A DNA stretch of 7,542 bases from Hyphomicrobiales bacterium. GTDB lineage: Bacteria > Pseudomonadota > Alphaproteobacteria > Parvibaculales > Parvibaculaceae. The stretch spans positions 1 through 7,542 of the forward strand of contig JAATFR010000125.1 in NCBI GenBank assembly GCA_015655095.1. The letters are read 5' to 3'. A program made the translations under genes and the position numbers. The notes under the pieces are model-generated. The model made no database searches. It worked only from the letters and a program-made list of their open reading frames with translations, and was not told the origin of the DNA. This document shows, piece by piece, positions 1-5,050 of this stretch. Each line of letters starts with the position of its first letter. Within the stretch, counting starts at the first letter, position 1.

Positions 1-1110
1 TGAGAGCGCCGAGAGGAATTGCCTTATTCCCTCGATGTTTTCACAAAACACCACCCCGAGCGTAAAGCCCGCAAGCGTGCCGACCGCGCCGATGCTCGAT
101 CCTGCGATAAAGAAAATGCGCATGATCGATCCGCGCGATGCGCCCATGGTGCGCAGCACGGCGATGTCGCGCCCCTTGTCCTTCACCAGCATAATCAGGC
201 CAGAAATGATATTGAGCGAGGCGACCAGCAGGATCAGCGTCAGTATCAGGAACATCACGTTGCGCTCGACCTGAAGGGCGGAAAAGAAGCTCTGGTTCGT
301 TTCCTGCCATGTCTGAACCGAACAGCAGTCGCCGACCCTGTCCGCCACCCGGGGCGCGATGGCGTCCACCTCGTCAGGATTCTTGGTCATCAGTTCGATG
401 GAGGCCGCCGTGGTGCCTGCGCCGAAGAATTTCTGTGCCGCGCCAAGCGGCATGAAGACAATGGAGCTGTCATATTCCGACATGCCGATCTCGAAGATCG
501 ACACGATCTCGAACGCCTTGACCCGGGGGGCCGTGCCAAAGGGCGTCGCGGGGCCGCGCGGGCTGAGCAGCGTCAGTTGATCGCCGACGCGCAGATGGAA
601 ATTGGCGGCGAGGCGCGAACCGATGGCAACCCCTTCGCGGGCATCGAAATCATCGAGCGACCCCGCCAGCACATGGTCAGAGACGGCCTTCAGCTTGTCC
701 AGATCGCCCCCCCGGATGCCGCGCACCAGCGCGCCGCCGGAAAGGCTGTTCACGGTGATCATGGCCTGGCCGTCGACAAGCGGCGCGGCGCTGACGATGC
801 CGGGTATCTTCATCAGGCTGGCCGCCAGCGTGTCGTAATCGCGGATGAAGCCTTCCTGTGAGCGCACCACCACATGACCGTTCAGACCGAGAATTCGCGA
901 GAGAAGTTCGGTGCGAAATCCGTTCATAACCGACATGACGATGATGAGGGTGGCGACCCCCAGCATGATTCCGAGAAATGAGAATCCCGCGATCACCGAG
1001 ATGAAACCTTCCCTGCGGCGCGCGCGCAGATAGCGCATGGAAACGAACCACTCGAAAGCACCGAAGGCCCTTGCAGGCGATCGGCTCGGCCTTGTTTCAG
1101 TCTGTGTCAC
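1..1110 (-). CDS. lolC: Lipoprotein-releasing ABC transporter permease (LolC/LolE family), C-terminus cut by the window edge
   Basis: This is the inner-membrane permease of the Lol system, which with the ATPase LolD extracts mature lipoproteins from the inner membrane and hands them to the carrier LolA. The frame is open from a GTG at 1110 to base 1, giving 370 residues. Family members are usually about 410-425, so the last membrane helix and the C-terminus lie outside the window. The N-terminus reads MTQTETRPSR. A first membrane helix spans about residues 36-62 and ends in the family motif MNGF (62-65). A periplasmic domain follows (about 65-283), containing the hook-like stretch around TPFGTAPRVKAFEI (189-202). 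Two further helices lie at about 284-310 and 328-356, with the cytoplasmic segment KDKGRDIAVLRTMGAS (310-325) between them. The GTG lies 30 bp after proS, with only a weak GGCGAG before it; the first ATG, at residue 25, would cut into the conserved N-terminus. Alphaproteobacteria often have one hybrid protein (LolF) instead of a LolC/LolE pair, so the symbol could be either. lolD is expected just beyond the edge. Confidence 0.93.
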   Translation of the reverse strand, partial: MTQTETRPSRSPARAFGAFEWFVSMRYLRARRREGFISVIAGFSFLGIMLGVATLIIVMSVMNGFRTELLSRILGLNGHVVVRSQEGFIRDYDTLAASLMKIPGIVSAAPLVDGQAMITVNSLSGGALVRGIRGGDLDKLKAVSDHVLAGSLDDFDAREGVAIGSRLAANFHLRVGDQLTLLSPRGPATPFGTAPRVKAFEIVSIFEIGMSEYDSSIVFMPLGAAQKFFGAGTTAASIELMTKNPDEVDAIAPRVADRVGDCCSVQTWQETNQSFFSALQVERNVMFLILTLILLVASLNIISGLIMLVKDKGRDIAVLRTMGASRGSIMRIFFIAGSSIGAVGTLAGFTLGVVFCENIEGIRQFLSALS

Positions 1111-1140
1111 GAAATGCTCGCCGTTTCTGAAATAGAAAGC

Positions 1141-2463
1141 TTAGCCAATAATCCGGGCCAAAGCGGCCTCGGGGGAAATTTCGGTGCGCTCGCCGCTTGC
1201 GCGGTTTTTCAGTTCGACCACACCGCTCTTGAGGCCGCGCGGCCCCACGATCAACTGCCAGGGCAGACCGATCAGGTCCATGGTCGAGAACTTGGCGCCC
1301 GCGCGTTCATCAGTGTCATCATAGAGCACCGTGACGCCCGCGTTCATGAGCTTTTGGTAAATATCGGCGCAAGCCGCATCCGTTTCGGTGTCACCTGTCT
1401 TCAGATTGATCAAACCGACCCGAAATGGGGCAACCGACTCAGGCCAGATGATGCCGTTCACGTCATGGCTTGCCTCAATGATCGCCCCGACCAGCCGCGA
1501 CACGCCAATGCCATAGGAACCCATCTGCACAGGCACGAGCGCGCCATCAGGTCCGGTGACCTGACAGGCCATGGCTTCGGAATATTTCGTACCGAAGAAA
1601 AAGATGTGCCCGACCTCGATGCCGCGCGCGGCTATGCGCTTTTCCTCCGGCACCTCGGCGTTGAAGCGCGCTTCGTCATGCTTCTCGTCGGTGGCGGCAT
1701 AAAGCCCGGTCCATTGCTGCTGGATCGCCGCCAGATCATCCGTTTCAAAATTGATGTCGTCGCCCGGCACCGCCATGTCGATGAGATCGCGGTGCAGGAA
1801 CACGCCGCTTTCGCCCGTCTCTGCCAGAATGAGAAATTCATGGCTCATGTCGCCGCCGATAGGGCCGGTGTCGGCGGCCATCGGAATGGCGCGAAGCCCA
1901 AGTCGCGCATAGGTGCGAAGGTAGGAGACGAACATACGGTTATAGGAGCGGCGCGCGCCCTCCACATCCAGATCGAACGAATAGGCGTCCTTCATCAGGA
2001 ATTCGCGTCCCCGCATCACGCCGAAGCGGGGACGGATCTCGTCGCGGAATTTCCACTGGATATGGTAAAGATTACGCGGAAGATCACGGTAGCTGCGCAC
2101 CGAACCGGCGAAGATTTCGGTGATCATTTCCTCATTGGTCGGCCCGTAAAGCATCTCGCGCTCGTGACGGTCCGTGATTCGGAGCATCTCCTTGCCATAG
2201 CTGTCGTAGCGGCCGGATTTCCGCCAGAGATCGGCGGATTGCAGCGTCGGCATCAGCAGTTCCTGTGCGCCTGCGCGGTTCTGCTCCTCGCGCACAATGG
2301 CTTCTATGTTGCGCAGCACCGCAAGGCCGAGCGGCAGCCAGGCATAAATGCCGGCGCTCGTCTGGCGCACCATGCCCGCGCGCAGGATCAGCCGGTGCGA
2401 GGCGATCGGCGCTTCGGCGGGAGTCTCTTTCAGAACAGGCAGGAAATATTGGGAAAGGCGCAT
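1141..2463 (-). CDS. proS: Proline--tRNA ligase, short alphaproteobacterial form
   Basis: This cytoplasmic class II aminoacyl-tRNA synthetase charges tRNA-Pro with proline using ATP. The product has 440 residues. Visible signatures are GPTNEE (107-112), the motif 2 region WKFRDEIRPRFGVMRGREF (137-155) and motif 3 MGSYGIGVSRL (314-324). The anticodon-binding domain covers roughly 345-440, with DERAGAKF at 385-392. There is no insert of about 180 residues between motifs 2 and 3, so the cis-editing (INS) domain of the E. coli-type enzyme is absent. Relatives with this architecture rely on separate editing proteins. The frame stays open for 41 codons upstream, but I chose the ATG at 2463 because family members begin MRLS-x-YFLP, and because a candidate promoter and leader hairpin lie in that upstream stretch. 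An ATG at 2481 would add six residues; neither start has a convincing Shine-Dalgarno sequence. lolC follows after 30 bp without a terminator, so the two are probably co-transcribed. Confidence 0.97.
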   Translation of the reverse strand: MRLSQYFLPVLKETPAEAPIASHRLILRAGMVRQTSAGIYAWLPLGLAVLRNIEAIVREEQNRAGAQELLMPTLQSADLWRKSGRYDSYGKEMLRITDRHEREMLYGPTNEEMITEIFAGSVRSYRDLPRNLYHIQWKFRDEIRPRFGVMRGREFLMKDAYSFDLDVEGARRSYNRMFVSYLRTYARLGLRAIPMAADTGPIGGDMSHEFLILAETGESGVFLHRDLIDMAVPGDDINFETDDLAAIQQQWTGLYAATDEKHDEARFNAEVPEEKRIAARGIEVGHIFFFGTKYSEAMACQVTGPDGALVPVQMGSYGIGVSRLVGAIIEASHDVNGIIWPESVAPFRVGLINLKTGDTETDAACADIYQKLMNAGVTVLYDDTDERAGAKFSTMDLIGLPWQLIVGPRGLKSGVVELKNRASGERTEISPEAALARIIG

Positions 2464-2483
2464 CTGAAATCCGGATTCCATAT

Positions 2484-2502
2484 CGGGCCGAACACCGGCC
2501 CG
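2484..2502 (-). promoter_or_regulatory. GC-rich hairpin in the proS leader
   Basis: On the minus strand CGGGCCG-GTGTT-CGGCCCG forms a perfect 7-bp stem with a 5-base loop. It begins a few bases after the predicted transcription start and ends 20 bases before the chosen proS ATG. It is not followed by a T-run, so it is not an intrinsic terminator as it stands. It could stabilise the 5' end or affect translation. The structure is seen; the function is inferred. T-box leaders are not typical of this group and no T-box sequence is present. Confidence 0.4.
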
Positions 2503-2511
2503 GCGCCTCAA

Positions 2512-2540
2512 GGTATAGGGTTTCAGCCACGCCTTGGCAA
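2512..2540 (-). promoter_or_regulatory. Candidate sigma-70 promoter of proS-lolC
   Basis: On the minus strand TTGCCA (2540-2535) and TATACC (2517-2512) are separated by exactly 17 bases. They match TTGACA at five of six positions and TATAAT at four of six. The expected start lies near 2505, which gives a leader of about 42 bases before the ATG at 2463. It is the best-placed candidate in the proS upstream region, but no experimental support is available, and weaker alternatives lie further upstream, for example CTGACA around 2630. Confidence 0.4.
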
Positions 2541-2646
2541 CGCAGCGCGCATGCTCCGCCAAATCGCAAAAAAGCAGAACCATCACTGCACAAAATTCAT
2601 GCAGAAATGAAGATCATGATGGCGTTTTGTCAGAGTGCAGCGCAGC

Positions 2647-2658
2647 GAAAACGTTTTC
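2647..2658. promoter_or_regulatory. 12-bp perfect palindrome, possible operator
   Basis: GAAAACGTTTTC is a perfect palindrome with a central CG, a shape typical of LacI-family operators. It lies in non-coding DNA, upstream of the proS promoter candidate and about 85 bp upstream of the plus-strand promoter. About one to two 12-bp palindromes are expected by chance in a window this size, so support is weak. Confidence 0.2.
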
Positions 2659-2720
2659 CTGTGTGCCTTTGCGAAGATGTCCTGGTCTCAAAAAAAACTT
2701 GCTCAAAATTTCGTTGATTT

Positions 2721-2740
2721 GCGACAAAGTGCGGCAAAAT
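2721..2740 (+). repeat. Tandem 10-bp imperfect repeat upstream of the plus-strand promoter
   Basis: GCGACAAAGT (2721-2730) is followed directly by GCGGCAAAAT (2731-2740), with eight of ten positions identical. The core GACAAAG recurs at 2746-2752, overlapping the -35 element of the plus-strand promoter. The one-helical-turn spacing next to the -35 element would suit an activator site. That role is an inference from position alone. Confidence 0.3.
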
Positions 2741-2743
2741 GAC

Positions 2744-2772
2744 GTGACAAAGCCGTATATGTTTTTTATATT
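2744..2772 (+). promoter_or_regulatory. Sigma-70 type promoter of the candidate small RNA
   Basis: GTGACA (2744-2749) and TATATT (2767-2772) are separated by 17 bases. Each matches its E. coli consensus hexamer at five of six positions. Shifted by one base, CGTGAC and TTATAT also match the CTTGAC-N17-CTATAT form I recall for rhizobial housekeeping promoters. The expected start is about 2779. It points away from proS and is opposite to all genes in the window. Confidence 0.5.
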
Positions 2773-2860
2773 CATGAGGCTTCAGGACGCACAAAGCGTC
2801 CGTGGCCCGGGTTTAGGGAGGAAACGTCGACCCTTCAGCAAAGCTGGATGAGGTGGGGCG

Positions 2861-2908
2861 AAAAAAACAAAAAAGACTGTCAGCAAGGCCACGAGAGTGG
2901 ACCTTGCT
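2861..2908 (-). terminator. Minus-strand terminator after DUF1467
   Basis: Read on the minus strand, the hairpin at 2907-2883 (GCAAGG and CCAC arms with a bulged base) is followed by TTTTTTGTTTTTTT at 2874-2861. The T-run begins eight bases after the stem, which is farther than ideal. However, the A-rich flank on the other side (2917-2908) can pair with part of it and lengthen the stem. It lies about 52 bases after the DUF1467 stop and probably ends the rnj-DUF1467 transcript. Confidence 0.5.
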
Positions 2909-2917
2909 TTTTCTTTT
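2882..2917 (+). terminator. Strong Rho-independent terminator, plus strand
   Basis: The stem AGCAAGG (2882-2888) plus CCAC (2889-2892) is closed by a GAGA tetraloop of the stable GNRA class. The other arm is GTGG (2897-2900), a bulged A (2901) and CCTTGCT (2902-2908). TTTTTCTTTT follows directly at 2908-2917. This is a textbook intrinsic terminator. No plus-strand gene lies before it except the candidate small RNA, which is the main argument that the RNA exists. Confidence 0.75.
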
Positions 2918-2959
2918 CTGGAGTCGGCTTTCCGCGGGAAATTATCCTGCTCCCTGCTC

Positions 2960-3265
2960 TCAGCATCCCTTCTGGTTATTGTTGCAATAGTTCGCATCGA
3001 ATGTCGGCAGCCCCGGCACGCCTGACACCGAGAACGGACGGGTAATCAGCAGGTACATGATTCCGGTCGTGATCACTGCCGCAATGATGGTGGTGATGAA
3101 AGCCTTGCGCCACATCATCGGGCGCACCGGCGCGCCGGGCTCTGTGCCGCGCTCGATGCTATCGCCCGTTTCAGCATGGCTGTGCGTGCCCCATGGCAGG
3201 ACCACGAACAGCACCAGCGCCCAGACGATGAGATAGATCGCGGCGCCGCCAACGATATTGATCAA
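2960..3265 (-). CDS. DUF1467 family small inner-membrane protein
   Basis: The product has 101 residues and I recognise it as the DUF1467 family of conserved alphaproteobacterial proteins of unknown function. Two membrane helices are visible, at about residues 3-23 and 55-74. They are joined by a loop with the family-like pattern LPWGTHSHAE (23-32), then GTEPGAPVRP (40-49), and are followed by a tail of about 27 residues with Cys94 and Cys101. I chose the TTG at 3265 because AAGGAG (3277-3272) sits six bases before it, the best ribosome-binding site in the window. The first ATG lies at residue 50 and would remove the first helix. It begins 31 bp after rnj with no terminator between, so it should be co-transcribed with rnj. 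The family commonly sits beside proS in this order, but no function follows from that. Confidence 0.88.
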   Translation of the reverse strand: MINIVGGAAIYLIVWALVLFVVLPWGTHSHAETGDSIERGTEPGAPVRPMMWRKAFITTIIAAVITTGIMYLLITRPFSVSGVPGLPTFDANYCNNNQKGC

Positions 3266-3271
3266 GCCCTT

Positions 3272-3277
3272 CTCCTT
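3272..3277 (-). promoter_or_regulatory. Shine-Dalgarno site that fixes the TTG start of DUF1467
   Basis: AAGGAG on the minus strand lies six bases before the TTG at 3265. It decides the start, because no ATG or GTG gives a full-length protein with both membrane helices. Confidence 0.75.
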
Positions 3278-3296
3278 CGATAACCGCTACCCGGAT

Positions 3297-4979
3297 TCAG
3301 ATCCGGCTTACAACGACTGATACTTGCGCCTTCTTGCCCCAGCTTTTGCGGATTTCCCCACGCACGGCGCGGCGCACGAGCTCGGCCACGCCATCATCGT
3401 CCTGACGCTGTTTTGCCGAGAGCCGTTCAAGCGATGCAGAAGCGGCATCGCAGGCGACATCGCTGAAGGACCGGCCCTTATTGTCTTCGATAGGCAGGCC
3501 GCAGACGCTTACCTGCGGCTTTGCCCGCACCTTGCCCGAAGCATCGAGCACCAGCGCCACGAACACGGAGCCGGCAAAGCTAAGGCGGCGGCGCTCCTGC
3601 ACCGCGCCCTCTTCATCCTCAATCAGCACTTCACCATCAAGATAAAGCCGGCCCGAAGGCACCTCCCCCAGCACCACGGGATCGCCGGGGGCAAGGCGGG
3701 TCATCAGGCCGTTGCGGGTGACGATGGCAACCGGCACTTTCAGTTTGCGGGCAAGCGCGGCGTGCTCGGCCAGATGACGCGCCTCGCCATGCACCGGCAC
3801 GGCGATCTGCGGCCGCACCCATTCATACATGCGCGTCAGCTCATCCCGGCAGGGATGGCCCGAAACATGGATGAAATGATCCTTCTCTGTGATGATGCGG
3901 ATACCGCGCTCGGCGAGCCGGTTCTGCATATCGAAGATGGAGGTTTCGTTGCCGGGAATGACGCGTGACGAGAAGATGACCGTATCGCCCTGCTCCAGCA
4001 CCACGCTCGGGTGCGTGTCGTCGGCCATGCGGGCGAGCGCCGCCCTTGGTTCGCCCTGACTGCCGGTGCAGATGAACAGAACCTTGTCCGGTGGCAGATG
4101 GCCCGCATCGTCTTCCGAAACGAATGGCGGCAGATCCTTGAGGTAGCCGACCTCTTTTGCCGCCGCGACGATCCTGATCATGGCCCGGCCGACCAGAACG
4201 GGATGCCGGTCATGATGATGCGCGGCGCGCGCGATGCTCGCCACGCGGGCCACGTTGGAGGCAAATGTTGTCACCGCCACCCTGCCCTTGCACGAGCCCA
4301 GAAGCCCGGTCAGGCTTTCGGCCACATCCCCTTCAGAACCGGACTGGCCGGGCGAAAACACATTGGTGGAATCGCACACGATCACCCGGACGCCCTCGTC
4401 CCCGATCGCCGAAAGGCGTGCTTTGTCCATGCCGACCCCGACGATGGGATCAGGATCAATCTTCCAGTCGCCGGTGTGCAGCACGGTGCCGAGCGAGGTG
4501 CGGATGGCGAGCGCATTGGGCTCGGGGATGGAATGGGTGAGCGACACATATTCAATATCGAACGGCCCGAGCGTGAAGCGCGCGCCAAGCGGAATGATAT
4601 TCAGTTCCACCTGATTTTCGATCCCGGCTTCGACCAGCTTGCCTCGCACCAGCAGCGCGGTAAACGGCGTTGCATAAATCGGGCAGCGCAGACGCGGCCA
4701 CAGATGAGCGACAGCGCCGATGTGATCCTCATGTGCATGGGTGAGCACGATGGCCAGCAGATCCTCGACATGTTCCTCAATGAAGAGTGGATCGGGCATA
4801 ATCAGATCGATGCCCGGCGTGCGCTCATCGCCGAAGGTCACACCCAGATCGACCATGATCCATTTGCGCGCCCTGGCAGGACCGAACCCGTAAAGGTTCA
4901 GGTTCATGCCGATTTCACCCGATCCGCCCAGCGGCAGGAAAACAAGCTCATCCTCGGTGGAGGGTTTTGATTTCTTCAT
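3297..4979 (-). CDS. rnj: Ribonuclease J
   Basis: RNase J is a metallo-beta-lactamase/beta-CASP enzyme with 5'-to-3' exonuclease and endonuclease activity on RNA. In alphaproteobacteria it acts in rRNA 5'-end maturation and RNA turnover in the cytoplasm. The product has 560 residues, a normal length. The metal-binding motif HAHEDH is at 81-86 (H81, H83, D85, H86), with further ligands likely at His149 (SLTHS) and Asp171 (HTGDWK). The beta-CASP region follows from about 210, with CTGSQGEPRAALARM (304-318). The later conserved HVSGHP (371-376) and PVHGEARH (395-402) complete the catalytic core, and a C-terminal domain covers about 465-560. The ATG at 4979 is the only reasonable start: an in-frame TAA lies nine bases before it, and the next Met is inside the conserved core. 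There is no Shine-Dalgarno sequence. The gene follows birA after 71 bp and precedes DUF1467 by 31 bp. The common label metallo-beta-lactamase hydrolase is less precise. Confidence 0.96.
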   Translation of the reverse strand: MKKSKPSTEDELVFLPLGGSGEIGMNLNLYGFGPARARKWIMVDLGVTFGDERTPGIDLIMPDPLFIEEHVEDLLAIVLTHAHEDHIGAVAHLWPRLRCPIYATPFTALLVRGKLVEAGIENQVELNIIPLGARFTLGPFDIEYVSLTHSIPEPNALAIRTSLGTVLHTGDWKIDPDPIVGVGMDKARLSAIGDEGVRVIVCDSTNVFSPGQSGSEGDVAESLTGLLGSCKGRVAVTTFASNVARVASIARAAHHHDRHPVLVGRAMIRIVAAAKEVGYLKDLPPFVSEDDAGHLPPDKVLFICTGSQGEPRAALARMADDTHPSVVLEQGDTVIFSSRVIPGNETSIFDMQNRLAERGIRIITEKDHFIHVSGHPCRDELTRMYEWVRPQIAVPVHGEARHLAEHAALARKLKVPVAIVTRNGLMTRLAPGDPVVLGEVPSGRLYLDGEVLIEDEEGAVQERRRLSFAGSVFVALVLDASGKVRAKPQVSVCGLPIEDNKGRSFSDVACDAASASLERLSAKQRQDDDGVAELVRRAVRGEIRKSWGKKAQVSVVVSRI

Positions 4980-5007
4980 GAGGGGAATTTAGTCCGCGAG
5001 GGAGAAA

Positions 5008-5041
5008 AGTGTAAGCAGTATCGAGGCAACAGTGTAAACAG
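5008..5041. repeat. Two direct copies of AGTGTAARCAG before rnj
   Basis: AGTGTAAGCAG (5008-5018) and AGTGTAAACAG (5031-5041) differ at one of eleven positions and begin 23 bp apart, about two helical turns. They fill much of the 71-bp gap between birA and rnj. On the minus strand they include TTTACA, which resembles a -35 element, but the hexamer 17 bases later (CTTACA) is a poor -10. A regulator site is possible; the function is unknown. Confidence 0.4.
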
Positions 5042-5050
5042 GTGCCGGGC

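Larger units (their letters stand above)
2779..2917 (+). ncRNA. Candidate intergenic small RNA, about 140 nt, family not recognised
   Basis: This is the stretch between the plus-strand promoter and the strong terminator. It can fold into four hairpins. The first is GGACGC-ACAAA-GCGTCC (2785-2801), which may be extended by GGC/GCC pairs at 2778-2780 and 2805-2807. The second is GTTT-AGGGAGG-AAAC (2811-2825), with a Shine-Dalgarno-like loop. The third is CAGC-AAA-GCTG (2836-2846). The fourth is the terminator stem (2883-2907). Between the last two lies an A-rich, probably single-stranded stretch (2861-2874) that, with the terminator U-tail, could bind Hfq. No start codon lies at a proper distance after AGGGAGG, and the ATG at 2848 opens a frame that runs through the terminator, so a protein product is unlikely. 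Promoter, structure and terminator are seen; transcription and function are inferred. A relic leader of a lost gene is the main alternative. Confidence 0.5.
2464..2959. other. 496-bp intergenic region between DUF1467 and proS
   Basis: No protein gene is supported here. From right to left it holds a bidirectional terminator-like hairpin (2882-2908), a candidate plus-strand small RNA (2779-2917) with its promoter (2744-2772), and tandem 10-bp repeats (2721-2740). Next come an A8 run (2690-2697), a 12-bp palindrome (2647-2658), and a proS promoter candidate with a leader hairpin (2484-2540). The stretch 2541-2720 is AT-richer than the genes. Apart from the palindrome and the A8 run I see nothing clear in it. 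The open frames that cross the region have no ribosome-binding sites or protein-like composition, and they run through the terminator or the promoters. Confidence 0.75.

Noticed and set aside
19..861. Plus-strand open frame of 280 codons at the left edge
   Set aside because: It is the mirror of lolC. The minus-strand GTG frame from 1110 is open to base 1 and encodes an unmistakable Lol permease.
677..1051. Minus-strand open frame of 124 codons within lolC
   Set aside because: It is out of frame with the true gene and encodes an Arg/His-rich translation without family features.
2464..2586. 41-codon N-terminal extension of ProS from an ATG at 2586
   Set aside because: Family members start at MRLS. 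The extension would run through the promoter candidate and the leader hairpin, and its sequence is not conserved in the family as I know it.
1114..2610. Plus-strand open frame of 498 codons antisense to proS
   Set aside because: It mirrors a highly conserved enzyme gene. Its composition (rich in His, Arg, Ala, Asp, Gly) is typical of an antisense frame in GC-rich DNA, and there is no ribosome-binding site or recognisable domain.
2690..2720. A8 run (minus-strand T8) with nearby TTGAG repeats as a second terminator before proS
   Set aside because: No GC-rich stem lies directly before the T-run in the minus direction.
2774..2851. 25-residue basic peptide frame starting at the ATG 2774 on the plus strand
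   Set aside because: The ATG is only two bases after the -10 hexamer, so it would lie upstream of the expected transcription start, and it has no ribosome-binding site.
2782..2997. 71-codon minus-strand frame overlapping the end of DUF1467
   Set aside because: It crosses the bidirectional terminator hairpin and its T-tract, which creates the Phe/Val-rich stretch in its middle. No other support was seen.
2848..3045. 65-codon plus-strand frame from the ATG at 2848
   Set aside because: It reads through the strong terminator at 2882-2917 and into the 3' part of DUF1467. The AGGGAGG upstream is more than 20 bases away from the ATG.
4011..4970. Plus-strand open frame of 319 codons antisense to rnj
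   Set aside because: Same reasoning: the minus strand has complete RNase J motifs and the antisense frame has only low-information composition.
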